A DNA stretch of 64,000 bases from Bordetella genomosp. 5 (lineage in GTDB: Bacteria > Pseudomonadota > Gammaproteobacteria > Burkholderiales > Burkholderiaceae_B), in contig NZ_NEVN01000008.1 of NCBI RefSeq assembly GCF_002261475.1, positions 186,001 through 250,000 of the forward strand, written 5' to 3'. A program made the position numbers and the translations under genes. Below, piece after piece: positions 1-9,459 of the stretch. The first letter of the stretch is position 1. Each line of letters opens with the position of its first letter. The notes beneath the pieces were generated by a model. It was not told where the DNA came from. It made no database searches and saw only the letters and a list, made by a program, of their open reading frames with translations.

Positions 1-235
1 TCGTGAAGCCTTGCTCATAAAGCAAGGAACGGATGCGGCGGATCAACAGGACTTCATGGTGCTGGTAATAACGCCGATTGCCACGACGCTTGACCGGCTT
101 GAGCTGCGTGAATTCCTGTTCCCAGTACCGCAGGACATGGGGCTTCACCCCGCACAGGTCGCTCACCTCACCGATGGTGAAATAGCGCTTGGCGGGAATG
201 GGCGGTAGCGTGACAGTGGATTCGGGACGAGTCAT
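1..235 (-). CDS. MerR-family transcriptional regulator (partial, N-terminus)
   Basis: The first 78 residues of a helix-turn-helix regulator are visible; the rest lies beyond the window start. The winged-helix part reads YFTIGEVSDLCGVKPHVLRY, followed by WEQEF and KRRGNRRYY, the classic MerR DNA-binding signature. It follows ihfA after 57 bases on the same strand, the usual place of this MerR-type gene in Burkholderiales, so it is probably the last gene of the pheST-ihfA transcript. The effector-binding half is not visible, so the signal is unknown. No clear ribosome binding site precedes the chosen ATG. Confidence 0.88.
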   Translation of the reverse strand, partial: MTRPESTVTLPPIPAKRYFTIGEVSDLCGVKPHVLRYWEQEFTQLKPVKRRGNRRYYQHHEVLLIRRIRSLLYEQGFT

Positions 236-292
236 AGGTGGATTTTATGCCGCAACGCTTCGAGGACCGATAACAATTGCCGACAAAGCGTA

Positions 293-637
293 TCACTCCG
301 CGGGGTTGATGAGAGGGTCGGACGCCGGGGTGTGCTCGACCACGCTTTTGAGCTTCTGGCTGGCATGGAATGTCACCACACGGCGCGCCGCGATCGGGAT
401 CGTTTCGCCGGTCTTGGGATTGCGCCCGGGACGCGGCGGCTTGTCGCGCACCTGGAAATTGCCGAAGCCCGAGAGCTTCACGGCATCGCCACGGGCCAGG
501 GCTTCGCGGATCTCTTCGAAAAAGGTATCGACGATATCCTTGGCCTCGCGTTTGTTCAGACCGACCCGCTCGAACAGAAGTTCGGCGAGTTCGGCCTTGG
601 TGAGCGTGCGCGGCTCGGCAAGCATAGGGTTCCCCAT
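293..637 (-). CDS. ihfA: Integration host factor subunit alpha
   Basis: 114-residue DNA-bending protein of the HU/IHF family, which acts with IhfB in recombination, replication and promoter architecture. The family signature [20 protein letters not shown] sits in the beta-arm region, and the N-terminal [20 protein letters not shown] dimer helix is intact. The ATG lies 2 bases after the pheT stop, so translation is probably coupled. A second in-frame ATG four codons later (position 625) has a better purine-rich upstream stretch (GGGGA) and could be the true start. Longer in-frame extensions into pheT are shadows. Confidence 0.96.
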   Translation of the reverse strand: MGNPMLAEPRTLTKAELAELLFERVGLNKREAKDIVDTFFEEIREALARGDAVKLSGFGNFQVRDKPPRPGRNPKTGETIPIAARRVVTFHASQKLKSVVEHTPASDPLINPAE

Positions 638-639
638 GA

Positions 640-3057
640 TCACACCCGTTGACGTGCGCCGTGTGCGGAGACCAGCGCGTCTTTGAGGCGGGCCAGGCAG
701 TCGGCCACGCGGGCTTCGTCCAATGTTACCGCAGTGTCCTGCAGCCAGAAGCGGAAAGCCAGGCTCTTCTCGGTGACGGGCTGACCGTCGCGCGGCTTGT
801 CGCGCCACACGTCGAACAGGCGTGCATCCTGCACCACCGCCAGTTGCGGATCCGCGGCCACCGTGGCGGCCACGGTATCGAGCATGGACTGCACCTGCAC
901 GCCCTCGTCGACCCACAGGGCCAGGTCGCGCACCACCACCGGCTGGCGCGACAGCTCGGCCACGCGCGGCAGACGGCCCGCGGCAAGCGCGTCGGCGTCG
1001 AGTTCGAACACGACCGGCGCATGCGCCAGGTCGGCCTGACGCGCCCACTGCGGGTGCAGCTCGCCGATCCAGCCCACGACCTTGCCGTCGAGCTCGATGC
1101 GGGCGCTACGGCCCGGGTGCAGCGCGGGATGACGATCGGCCGTAAAACGCAGCTCGGGGCCACGCACGCCGAACAGTGCCACCACGTCGAGCTTCACGTC
1201 GAAGAAATCGACCTGACGCGTGGGCTCGCCCCACTGCTCTTCGTTGGCGGGGCCCCAGGCCACGCCGGCGAGCTTGATCGGCTGGCGCACGCCCGCCACT
1301 TCGAGGGGGCCATCGGCCAGCTGCGCATCGCGCACGAACACGCGGCCCAGTTCGAACAGGCGCACGCGCGACTGCTTGCGATTGGCGTTGTGGCGCACGA
1401 TGGCCACCAGGCCGGCGATCAGGCTCGAACGCATCACCGACAGATGGCTGGCGATGGGGTTGAGCAGGCGCACCGGGTTGGTGTTGTCGGCGTAGTCGCG
1501 TTCCCAGTCGGCTTCGACGAAGCTGTAGTTCACGACCTCTTGATAGTCGCGCGCGGCGGTGGCGCGGCGCAGCGCGTGCGGACCGTGCTGCACTTCGGGC
1601 GTGGCGTGCATCTTGGCGCGCGCCACCGGCGGCACGCTGGGGATGCGCTCGAAGCCATAGACACGGGCCACTTCTTCGATCAGGTCTTCTTCGATCTCGA
1701 TATCGAAGCGATACGACGGCGGCGTGACGATGAAGTCGTCGCCTTCGCGGGTATGGGGCAGGCCCAGACGCGTGAAGATGTCGGCGACCTCGGCGGCCGT
1801 GACGGGCACGCCGAGCACACGATGGCAACGCGCCAGACGCAGACGCACGGGCGCGCGCTCGGGCAGACGGGCTACCTGGTCATCGACCGGGCCGACCTGA
1901 CCGCCGCAGATGTCCACGATCAGACGCGTGATGCGTTCGATGTGCGCGACGATGTTGTCGAAATCGACACCGCGTTCGAAGCGATGGCTGGCTTCGGAGC
2001 TGAACTTGTAGCGGCGCGCGCGGCCGGCGATGGCCTCGGGCCACCAGAACGCGGCTTCGAGGTAGATGTTTTGCGTGTCGAGCGTGACGGCGGTGGCCTC
2101 GCCGCCCATGATGCCCGCCAGGCTTTCGACCTGCTCGCCGGCGGTCACGACACCGACCTTCGGGTCGAGCGTGACGGTCTGGCCATTGAGCAGCTCGAGC
2201 GATTCACCGGCGCGCGCCCAGCGCACGTTGATGTCGCCCTGGATCTTGTCCAGGTCGAACACGTGCGACGGACGGCCCAGCTCGAGCATCACGTAGTTGG
2301 AGATGTCGACCAGCGCGGACACCGAACGCTGCCCCGAACGCTCGAGGCGCTCGCGCATCCAGTCGGGCGTGGCGGCCCGGGCGTTCACGCCACGGATCAC
2401 GCGACCGGCGAAGCGGCCGCACAGGTCGGCGGCCTCGATGGAGACCGGCAGGCGGTCGTTCAGCGTGACGGGCACGGGCTCGAACGCGGGCAGCGTGAGC
2501 GCGGCGCCGGTCAGCGCGGACACCTCACGCGCCACGCCGAGGATCGACAGGCAGTCGGCGCGGTTGGGCGTGAGCTTGAGCACGAACAGCGTGTCGTCGA
2601 GCGACAGCGCGGCGCGGATGTCGGTACCGGGCGCGAGGTCGCCGGCGAGCTCGAGCAGGCCGCCGTGATCTTGCGACAGGCCGAGTTCGCGTGCCGAGCA
2701 CAGCATGCCCGACGACTGCACGCCGCGCATCTTGGCCACGCCGATCTTCATGCCGCCAGGCAGCTCGGCGCCCACGCGGGCGAGCGGCACCGTGATGCCG
2801 GCCGCCGCATTGGGCGCGCCGCACACGATCTGCAGCAGTTCGCCCGAGCCGTCATCGACCTTGCACACGCGCAGTTTGTCGGCATCGGGATGCGGCGCGA
2901 TCTCGGCAATACGCGCCACCACCACGCCTGAGAACGGCGGCGCGGCGGACAGGGTTTCTTCGACTTCCAGCCCGGCCATCGTGAGCTGGTGCGCGAGTTC
3001 GTCGGTTGCGATCGCCGGGTTGACGAGCGTGCGCAGCCAGGATTCAGGAAATTGCAT
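640..3057 (-). CDS. pheT: Phenylalanine-tRNA ligase beta subunit
   Basis: 805 residues, full family length. It forms the alpha2-beta2 synthetase that charges tRNA-Phe in the cytoplasm. The N-terminal tRNA-binding OB fold (about residues 40-150, with [13 protein letters not shown]), the B3/B4 editing region (about 210-370), the B5 domain and a C-terminal ferredoxin-fold anticodon-binding domain are all recognisable. The gene starts 12 bases after pheS and ends 2 bases before ihfA, so the three genes are one transcription unit. Confidence 0.98.
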   Translation of the reverse strand: MQFPESWLRTLVNPAIATDELAHQLTMAGLEVEETLSAAPPFSGVVVARIAEIAPHPDADKLRVCKVDDGSGELLQIVCGAPNAAAGITVPLARVGAELPGGMKIGVAKMRGVQSSGMLCSARELGLSQDHGGLLELAGDLAPGTDIRAALSLDDTLFVLKLTPNRADCLSILGVAREVSALTGAALTLPAFEPVPVTLNDRLPVSIEAADLCGRFAGRVIRGVNARAATPDWMRERLERSGQRSVSALVDISNYVMLELGRPSHVFDLDKIQGDINVRWARAGESLELLNGQTVTLDPKVGVVTAGEQVESLAGIMGGEATAVTLDTQNIYLEAAFWWPEAIAGRARRYKFSSEASHRFERGVDFDNIVAHIERITRLIVDICGGQVGPVDDQVARLPERAPVRLRLARCHRVLGVPVTAAEVADIFTRLGLPHTREGDDFIVTPPSYRFDIEIEEDLIEEVARVYGFERIPSVPPVARAKMHATPEVQHGPHALRRATAARDYQEVVNYSFVEADWERDYADNTNPVRLLNPIASHLSVMRSSLIAGLVAIVRHNANRKQSRVRLFELGRVFVRDAQLADGPLEVAGVRQPIKLAGVAWGPANEEQWGEPTRQVDFFDVKLDVVALFGVRGPELRFTADRHPALHPGRSARIELDGKVVGWIGELHPQWARQADLAHAPVVFELDADALAAGRLPRVAELSRQPVVVRDLALWVDEGVQVQSMLDTVAATVAADPQLAVVQDARLFDVWRDKPRDGQPVTEKSLAFRFWLQDTAVTLDEARVADCLARLKDALVSAHGARQRV

Positions 3058-3069
3058 GATCAGCCGTCT

Positions 3070-4092
3070 TTATTCGTTGAACTGGCGCAGGAAGCGCAAA
3101 TCGCCTTCGTAGAACTGGCGCAGGTCGTTCACGCCGTAGCGCAGCATCGTCAGGCGCTCGAGGCCGGAGCCGAACGCGAAGCCGATATAGCGCTCGGGGT
3201 CGAGCCCGAAGTTGCGCACCACCTGCGGATGCACCTGACCCGAGCCGGAGATTTCCAGCCAGCGGCCACGGTTCGGACCCGAGGTGAACATCATGTCGAT
3301 TTCGGCCGAGGGTTCGGTAAACGGGAAGAACGACGGACGGAAGCGCACGACGAGGTCGTCGCTTTCGAAGAAGCAACGCAGGAAGTCGGTGTAGACGCCC
3401 TTCAGGTCGGCGAACGAGATGTCTTCGGCGATCCAGAGGCCTTCGACCTGATGGAACATCGGCGAGTGCGTGGCGTCGCTGTCGACGCGATAGGTGCGGC
3501 CCGGCGCGATCACCTTGATCGGCGGCTTGTGCATGCGGGCGTAGCGCACCTGCATCGGGCTGGTGTGCGTGCGCAGCAGCAGCGGCAGGCCATCGGCGTC
3601 GTTCATGTCGACGTAGAAGGTGTCCTGCATGGACCGCGCCGGATGATCCAGCGGATTGTTCAGCGCGGTGAAATTGGTCCAGTCGTTTTCGACTTCGGGG
3701 CCGTCGGCCACATCGAAACCGATCGAGCGGAAGATGGCTTCGACGCGTTCCCAGGTGCGGATGACCGGATGGATGCCGCCTGCCACACGGCCGCGGCCGG
3801 GCAAGGTGACATCGATGGTTTCCGAAGCGAGGCGTGCGTCGAGCTCAGCCTGCGCCATCTGGGCGCGGCGAGCATTGAGCAGCTCTTCGATCTGTTGTTT
3901 GGCCTTGTTGATTCGGGCGCCGGCCTCGCGCTTGGCTTCGGGATCGAGCTTGCCCAGCGCCTTGAGCTGCACGGTGAGCGCACCGTCCTTGCCCAGGAAT
4001 AGCGCTTTCGCGTTTTCCAGCGCGGCCGCATCGGTGGCGGCGGCGAATCGTTCTTGCGCCTGGGAAACCAGGTCGTCAGCCAGTAGAGTCAT
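3070..4092 (-). CDS. pheS: Phenylalanine-tRNA ligase alpha subunit
   Basis: 340 residues, the catalytic class II subunit of the synthetase. The N-terminal coiled-coil arm (about 1-100) is followed by the catalytic core with [40 protein letters not shown] and a C-terminal [14 protein letters not shown] motif 3. I chose the ATG at 4092 (MTLLADDLV), which has AAGG upstream. A TTG at 4116 would start inside the hairpin that separates this gene from rplT. See the terminator at 4113-4141 for likely attenuation. Confidence 0.98.
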   Translation of the reverse strand: MTLLADDLVSQAQERFAAATDAAALENAKALFLGKDGALTVQLKALGKLDPEAKREAGARINKAKQQIEELLNARRAQMAQAELDARLASETIDVTLPGRGRVAGGIHPVIRTWERVEAIFRSIGFDVADGPEVENDWTNFTALNNPLDHPARSMQDTFYVDMNDADGLPLLLRTHTSPMQVRYARMHKPPIKVIAPGRTYRVDSDATHSPMFHQVEGLWIAEDISFADLKGVYTDFLRCFFESDDLVVRFRPSFFPFTEPSAEIDMMFTSGPNRGRWLEISGSGQVHPQVVRNFGLDPERYIGFAFGSGLERLTMLRYGVNDLRQFYEGDLRFLRQFNE

Positions 4093-4106
4093 GAAATGTG
4101 AGCCTT

Positions 4107-4141
4107 GAAAACGCAAACGGGGCCATTACAGCCCCGTTTGC
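4107..4141 (-). terminator. Hairpin with U-tract between rplT and pheS (possible attenuator)
   Basis: A perfect 11-bp inverted repeat (GCAAACGGGGC / GCCCCGTTTGC) with a 7-base loop lies in the 76-base gap. On the minus transcript it is followed at once by GTTTTC. This fits an intrinsic terminator inside an operon, which would let only part of the rpmI-rplT transcripts continue into pheST. I see no phenylalanine-rich leader peptide in the short gap, so classical pheM-type control is not supported. Confidence 0.75.
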
Positions 4142-4168
4142 AGCGATCCGCGATGTATGTGGACGCGA

Positions 4169-4528
4169 TCAGGCAGCCAAGGCCGCCTTGGCTTGTTGCA
4201 CGATGGCGGCAAAGCCAGCCTTGTCGCGCACGGCCAGATCGGCCAGCACCTTGCGGTCGAGTTCGATCGCAGCCTTCTTCAGACCGGCGATGAACACGCT
4301 GTACGACAGACCCTGTTCACGCACGGCGGCGTTGATACGGGTGATCCACAGAGCGCGGAACGTACGCTTCTTGTTGCGGCGGTCACGGTAGGCGTATTGA
4401 CCGGCGCGCATCACCGCTTGCTTGGCGATGCGGAAGACGTTGCCACGACGGCCGCGGTAACCCTTGGCGGCGGTCAGGACTTTTTTGTGACGGGCACGGG
4501 CGGTAACGCCACGTTTGACGCGAGGCAT
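4169..4528 (-). CDS. rplT: Large-subunit ribosomal protein L20
   Basis: 119 residues, full length, basic. It binds 23S rRNA early in 50S assembly. The typical start [18 protein letters not shown] and the [17 protein letters not shown] stretch identify it. It lies 15 bases downstream of rpmI. L20 represses the rpmI-rplT unit by binding its own leader in several bacteria; whether that happens here cannot be read from the sequence. Confidence 0.99.
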   Translation of the reverse strand: MPRVKRGVTARARHKKVLTAAKGYRGRRGNVFRIAKQAVMRAGQYAYRDRRNKKRTFRALWITRINAAVREQGLSYSVFIAGLKKAAIELDRKVLADLAVRDKAGFAAIVQQAKAALAA

Positions 4529-4543
4529 ATCAGATCTCCGTTA

Positions 4544-4741
4544 TCAAGCGAAAGGCATCATCGCTTTCACGGAAGCGACGTTGGTTTCGTGGACCGCAGC
4601 CGAACCGCGCAGCTGGCGCTTGTTCTTCGTGGTCTTCTTGGTCAGGATGTGACGCTTGAACGCCTGACCGCGCTTGATGGATCCGCTGCCGCGGACCTGA
4701 AAGCGCTTTGCAGCGCTTTTCTTGGTCTTCATCTTGGGCAT
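4544..4741 (-). CDS. rpmI: Large-subunit ribosomal protein L35
   Basis: 65 residues, starting [14 protein letters not shown] as L35 proteins do, with the basic [16 protein letters not shown] stretch. Part of the 50S subunit. The start at 4741 has AGGA upstream. In-frame extensions to 4813 are untranslated leader. In many bacteria infC comes immediately upstream, but here the next gene upstream is comM, so rpmI is the first gene of its operon. Confidence 0.98.
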   Translation of the reverse strand: MPKMKTKKSAAKRFQVRGSGSIKRGQAFKRHILTKKTTKNKRQLRGSAAVHETNVASVKAMMPFA

Positions 4742-4871
4742 GATGATTCCTAAAAGGCTTTGTTGATTGATTGTGGCAACAGGTGCTTGATCCGCCCAAG
4801 AAGGAGAAACCAAAACTTGTAGACCCGCGCCACTTCTAATTTTCCCGACAGAGAATGCCGGAAAGCCTTTG

Positions 4872-4901
4872 ATTATATGGTGATTTTGCGTCGCTTGTCT
4901 A
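4872..4901 (-). promoter_or_regulatory. Strong sigma-70-type promoter of the rpmI operon
   Basis: On the minus strand there is TAGACA, an 18-base spacer and a perfect TATAAT. It lies about 130 bases ahead of the rpmI start, leaving a sizeable leader that could host L20-type control. With infC absent, this is the obvious promoter for rpmI-rplT-pheST-ihfA-merR. Confidence 0.8.
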
Positions 4902-4978
4902 TTCGCCTGACACAGCCGTGTCGGATAGCGGCGACGGCGGGCGTTTCGGGCCCGATAAATTAGGGTCGGAGAGACCTC

Positions 4979-6487
4979 TCAGCGAACCGCTCCGGCGTGC
5001 CGGTACTGGAGTGCTTCGGCCAGGTGAGGCACCTCTACCCGCTGCGCGCCCTCCAGATCGGCCAGGGTGCGGGCCACCCGCAACAGCCGATGCGCGGCAC
5101 GCGCCGACGCCCCCGCCCGCTCGAGGGCGCGCGCCAGCCAGACCTGCGAGCCGCCATCGAGCCCGCACACCCCCGCCAGCGCATCCACCGGGAGCTGCCC
5201 ATTGGCGCAGCCCTGCCGCAAGCGCTGCCGGCGGCGGCAGCGCCGCACCCGTGCCCGCACCGCCTGCGAGGTTTCGCCGGGTCCGTCCTCGAGCCGCGCC
5301 GGCGCGACCGGCGGCAGATGCACATGCAGATCGATGCGATCGAGCAGTGGCCCCGACACGCGCCCCACATATCGCGCGACCTGATCCGGCGTACAGCGAC
5401 ACGGGCGGGTTGGATGGCCGCGCCAGCCGCACGGGCACGGATTCATCGCGGCCACCAGCAGGAATCGCGCGGGAAAACGCACCCGATGCAAGGCGCGCGC
5501 CACCATGACCTCGCCATTTTCGAGCGGCTCGCGCAAGGTTTCGAGCGCCTGACGGCCGAACTCCGGCAGTTCGTCGAGAAACAAAACACCGTGATGGGCC
5601 AGGGTCACCTCGCCCGGACGCGGCCGCCCGCCCCCGCCTGCCAGCGCCGCGGCGCTCGCGGAGTGATGCGGCGCGCGCCAGGGCAGCCGACCGAAATGCA
5701 CGGCCTGGCCCGCCAGATCGGCAATCGCGGCCACCTGCAGGGCCGCCGTGCGGCGCAGCGGCGGCAACAAGCCCGGCAGGCGCTGGGCCAACATGCTCTT
5801 GCCCGCCCCCGGCGGCCCCGTCAGCAGCAGGCTGTGGCCGCCCGCGGCCGCCACCTCGAGCACGCGCCGCCCCTGCGCCTGGCCGCGCACGTCCGACAGG
5901 CAGGGCCAGGGCGGACCCGCGGGCGGTGGCGCGGCGGCCGGCGGGATCAATGCGCCCTGCCCGGCCAGCCAGGCCGCCACCTCGCCAAGCGTGTGCGCGG
6001 CCAGCACCCGCAAGCCGGGCACCCACGCCGCGATCGGCGCGCACGAGGCCGGCAGCACCAATATGGCGTCGGGTTGCTGGCGGGCCACGCCCAGCGCCAG
6101 CGCCAGCGGCTGTGCCACGGCCACCACCGCGCCGGTGAGCGATAGCTCGCCGGCCAACACCATATCGGTCAAGGCCTGGGCCTGCGCCTCGGCCAGCACC
6201 AGCTGGCCCGAGGCCTGCAGCACCCCGAGCGCGATCGCTAGATCGAACCGGGCCGACGCCTTGCGCAGATCGCCGGGCGACAGGTTCACCGTGACCCGGC
6301 CGTGAGGAAAATCGAATCCGCTATTGAGAATGGCGGCGCGCACGCGCTCGCGGCTCTCGCGCACCTCGGTGTCGGCCAACCCGACGACCGTAAACGCCGG
6401 CAGGCCGCCTGCCACATGGACCTCGACCCGGACGACAGGGGTATCGAGTCCGGCCAGCGCGCGGCTGGCAAATACGGCCAGGGTCAT
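4979..6487 (-). CDS. comM: ComM/YifB family AAA+ ATPase (Mg-chelatase-like)
   Basis: 502 residues, usual family length. ComM is a hexameric branch-migration helicase that extends heteroduplex during natural transformation. An N-terminal Lon-protease-like fold (about 1-170, starting MTLAVFASRALAGLD) is followed by the AAA+ core with Walker A GPPGAGKSMLAQRLP and sensor-type motif FLDELPEFGRQ, then the C-terminal Mg-chelatase domain. The long in-frame N-terminal extension to 6577 is not conserved; the ATG at 6487 matches the family start. The gene is alone, about 190 bases after ubiK. Confidence 0.95.
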   Translation of the reverse strand: MTLAVFASRALAGLDTPVVRVEVHVAGGLPAFTVVGLADTEVRESRERVRAAILNSGFDFPHGRVTVNLSPGDLRKASARFDLAIALGVLQASGQLVLAEAQAQALTDMVLAGELSLTGAVVAVAQPLALALGVARQQPDAILVLPASCAPIAAWVPGLRVLAAHTLGEVAAWLAGQGALIPPAAAPPPAGPPWPCLSDVRGQAQGRRVLEVAAAGGHSLLLTGPPGAGKSMLAQRLPGLLPPLRRTAALQVAAIADLAGQAVHFGRLPWRAPHHSASAAALAGGGGRPRPGEVTLAHHGVLFLDELPEFGRQALETLREPLENGEVMVARALHRVRFPARFLLVAAMNPCPCGWRGHPTRPCRCTPDQVARYVGRVSGPLLDRIDLHVHLPPVAPARLEDGPGETSQAVRARVRRCRRRQRLRQGCANGQLPVDALAGVCGLDGGSQVWLARALERAGASARAAHRLLRVARTLADLEGAQRVEVPHLAEALQYRHAGAVR

Positions 6488-6635
6488 GGCCACTCCAGCA
6501 GTCAGGGGGAGTGGCAGTATGCAACGCCGGCACGGGCTTCGTGGCCGCGCCGGGACGCTTTGGTCGCACCCCTGCACGGCGCAGGCGGCGCGGTTCGCAA
6601 AGCCGCGGGGGCGGCCTCGCGCTGAGTCGGGTTCA

Positions 6636-6673
6636 CCGCGTCGGACCCGATAGCAACCGAGCCCGACGCGGTG
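6636..6673. terminator. Hairpin after ubiK
   Basis: A perfect 10-bp inverted repeat (ACCGCGTCGG / CCGACGCGGT) sits 6 bases past the ubiK stop codon on the minus strand. There is no T-run, so it is a transcript-end or stabilising hairpin rather than a textbook terminator. Confidence 0.5.
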
Positions 6674-6679
6674 CGAGGC

Positions 6680-6961
6680 TCAGGCCTCGCTGGCGGGCGA
6701 GCCGGTGCGGCTGCGCTCGAACGCGTCGAGGCGCGCTTCCAGCGCCTGAACCTGCGCGGCCAGCTGATCCACGCGGGTGCGGGCGCGCGCCAGCAGGTCG
6801 GTCTGCACGTCGAACTCTTCACGCGTGATCAGATCGAGCTTGGCAAAACCCTGCGTCATCATGGAGCGCATGTTGCGCTCCAGATCCGCTGCGGGGCTGC
6901 GTGCGATGAGGTCGGAGATGTTCTTCTGGAACTCTTCCATCCATTGTTGGGTGCGGTTCAT
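6680..6961 (-). CDS. ubiK: UbiK-type ubiquinone biosynthesis accessory factor (BMFP domain)
   Basis: 93 residues. UbiK/YqiC helps the cytosolic Ubi complex and forms a trimeric coiled coil that binds membranes. The N-terminus MNRTQQWMEEFQKNISDLIA and the C-terminal heptad-rich helix (LLARARTRVDQLAAQVQALE) match the BMFP family. In many betaproteobacteria this gene lies between comM and glnK, as here. A longer frame to 7048 crosses non-conserved DNA and is not used. Confidence 0.9.
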   Translation of the reverse strand: MNRTQQWMEEFQKNISDLIARSPAADLERNMRSMMTQGFAKLDLITREEFDVQTDLLARARTRVDQLAAQVQALEARLDAFERSRTGSPASEA

Positions 6962-7564
6962 GATTGCGCTCGCCTTCGTATGAATGACAACACTGCCAGT
7001 GTAGAGCCTGACGGGCTTCCCTGCAGACTCATCGCGACGGGGCCGCATCGGGCTCCGCTGGGATGGCGCGAATGGACAGCCCGGACAACGCGCCCCGCCG
7101 GTGGCAAAAAAAAAGCGGGCCGATGTCGGCGCCGCTTTTCAAAGCACAGGAGAAAAACAGAATCGCCGGGAGGCGACTCCAGGAAGCTGCCGTCAAGGCG
7201 CACCCCCAAAACCTGCCGGATATCGATTGCCGCGACATCCGACGGGCTGTTGCTCGCGCAATGCACTAACAACGCCTCGATTCTTCCCCAGCCGGGTCAG
7301 GTCAACAAGCGCATACGTGTAAACCCGCGTTTCAGCGGCGCGGTAATAACGTGGCCGGAACAGGCCATGGCGAGGACGCCGGCGGCATGTCGAGACCGGC
7401 GGACCGCCCCAGCAAATCAAGGGTCTACGCCCGAAAAATCCGCCGACGGGGGACCCCGGCCACGCACGGCGCGACGCGACCCCGCAGCGCCCCGGATACG
7501 CAATTTGCTACAAACTCGCGACGCTTCACACATTCCGTTGCAGCGCGTGAGCCGACGGCGCCTT
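6962..7564. other. Long non-coding gap between ubiK and glnK
   Basis: About 770 bases separate the ubiK and glnK starts. Open frames here have no recognisable protein character. The gap holds two terminator-like hairpins that act on the minus strand (7111-7176), a likely NtrC site and a sigma-54 promoter, annotated separately. The hairpins have no gene upstream of them on the minus strand, so a small RNA is possible. Confidence 0.5.
7102..7176 (-). terminator. Tandem terminator-like hairpins with no upstream gene
   Basis: On the minus strand, a TCGCC / GGCGA hairpin (7163-7176) is followed by TTCTGTTTTT. About 25 bases on, an AAAAGCGG / CCGCTTTT hairpin (7111-7139) is followed by nine T residues. 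Both read as intrinsic terminators for a transcript coming from the glnK side, where no minus-strand gene is recognisable. Confidence 0.6.
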
Positions 7565-7581
7565 CGCACCATTTTGATGCA
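7565..7581. promoter_or_regulatory. Probable NtrC (GlnG) enhancer site
   Basis: The sequence CGCACCATTTTGATGCA closely matches the dyad TGCACY-N5-RGTGCA bound by NtrC. It lies about 95 bases upstream of the -24 element, a normal distance for an enhancer of a sigma-54 promoter. Confidence 0.65.
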
Positions 7582-7657
7582 TGGACGCCCCGCTTTATGC
7601 CCCAGTTTGGCGCTGCGTGCGCGGAAACTGTGCCTGTCCTCTCGCACCCGTCCCTGA

Positions 7658-8071
<414 letters not shown>

Positions 8072-8105
8072 TAACGATAAGCAAGACTCTTTGGAGCCAT
8101 GAAAA

Positions 8106-9344
8106 ATGGATAAAGCGGATATCTCCTGGTTGCTGGTCTCGACCCTGCTCGTGCTCATGATGGCCGTGCCGGGCCTGGCCCTGTTCTATGGCGGCCTGGT
8201 GCGCAGCAAGAACGTGCTGTCGGTGCTGATGCAGGTGCTCTGCACCTTCGCGCTCGCCGTCGTGCTGTGGTTTGTCTACGGCTACTCGTTGGCCTTCACC
8301 GAAGGCAACGCCTTCTTCGGTGGATTCAGCCGTACCTTCTTCTCAGGCATCTTCAACCCGGCGGACGGCACCTTCGCGCTGTCCGGCACGTTGCCCGAGC
8401 TGCTGTTCGCTTCGTTCCAGGCCACGTTCGCCGGCATCACCTGCGCGCTGATCGTGGGCAGCTTCGCCGAGCGCGCGCGCTTCTCCGCCGTGCTGGTGTT
8501 CACGCTGATCTGGTTCACGTTTGCCTACATCCCCATCGCGCACATGGTGTGGTTCGCTTCCGAAACCGCGCCGGGCCTGCTCAATGCGCGTGGCGCACTG
8601 GACTTCGCCGGCGGCACGGTCGTGCACATCAACGCTGGCGTGGCCGGTCTGGTGGGCGCCTACGTGATCGGCAAGCGCGTGGGCTATGGCCGCGAAGCGA
8701 TGCAGCCGCACAACCTGCCCATGACCTATATCGGCGCGATGCTGCTGTGGGTGGGCTGGTTCGGTTTCAACGCGGGCTCTTCCCTGGCCGCCAATGAAGG
8801 CGCCACGCTGGCCTTCTTCAACACCATGGTCGCTACCGCTGGCGCCGTGCTGGCCTGGATCTTCACCGAGTGGTCGATCAAGGGCAAGCCCTCGATGCTG
8901 GGTGCCGCCTCGGGTGCCATCGCCGGTCTGGTCGGCATCACCCCGGCCGCTGGCCTGGTGGGTCCGGTGGGCGCGCTGTTGATCGGTATCGCCGCCGGCG
9001 CAATCTGCGTGTGGGGTGTGAACGGTCTGAAGCGCCTGCTCAAGGCCGACGACGCGCTGGATGTGTTCGGTGTGCACGGCGTGGGCGGCATCATCGGTGC
9101 GCTCCTGACGGGTGTGTTCAACGCCAAGGCCCTCGGCGGCCCGGGCCTGGACAGCGCCGGCCTGATCCTCGGCCAAGTGTGGGTGCAACTCGAAGGCGTG
9201 CTGCTGACCATCGTGTGGTCGGGCATCGTCGCCTGGATCGCCTACAAAATCGCCGACATGCTCTGCGGCCTGCGTGTGCCGGAAGACCAGGAACGCGAAG
9301 GCCTGGACGTCACCAGCCACGGCGAATCCGCGTACCACAGCTGA
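8106..9344 (+). CDS. amtB: Ammonium transporter
   Basis: 412 residues, inner-membrane Amt/Rh channel with about 11 hydrophobic helices. The twin pore histidines are seen as His174 (TVVHINAGVAG) and His324 (VFGVHGVGGIIGALLTG), and the signature FAGGTVVHINAGVAGLVGA is intact. The protein begins directly with the first helix (MDKADISWLLVSTLLVLMM), lacking the cleaved signal peptide of the E. coli protein; this short form is common in betaproteobacteria. Co-transcribed with glnK from the sigma-54 promoter. Confidence 0.97.
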   Translation: MDKADISWLLVSTLLVLMMAVPGLALFYGGLVRSKNVLSVLMQVLCTFALAVVLWFVYGYSLAFTEGNAFFGGFSRTFFSGIFNPADGTFALSGTLPELLFASFQATFAGITCALIVGSFAERARFSAVLVFTLIWFTFAYIPIAHMVWFASETAPGLLNARGALDFAGGTVVHINAGVAGLVGAYVIGKRVGYGREAMQPHNLPMTYIGAMLLWVGWFGFNAGSSLAANEGATLAFFNTMVATAGAVLAWIFTEWSIKGKPSMLGAASGAIAGLVGITPAAGLVGPVGALLIGIAAGAICVWGVNGLKRLLKADDALDVFGVHGVGGIIGALLTGVFNAKALGGPGLDSAGLILGQVWVQLEGVLLTIVWSGIVAWIAYKIADMLCGLRVPEDQEREGLDVTSHGESAYHS

Positions 9345-9403
9345 TCTCGGTTTCTCGCCCTGCCCCGCCCGAAGTCTCCCGGGTCGGGGGCAGGCAGAAA
9401 GCG

Positions 9404-9434
9404 CACGGCGCCCCTCGGGGCGCCGTGTTTTTTT
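9404..9434 (+). terminator. Intrinsic terminator after amtB
   Basis: An 11-bp perfect stem (CACGGCGCCCC / GGGGCGCCGTG) with a 2-base apex is followed by seven T residues. It ends the glnK-amtB transcript before the convergent lacI-type gene. Confidence 0.93.
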
Positions 9435-9459
9435 GACGAGCGCGACGAAGCTGCGCGGC

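Noticed and set aside
649-2931. 760-codon plus-strand frame opposite pheT
   Set aside because: A shadow of pheT with low-complexity His/Arg/Asp-rich sequence.
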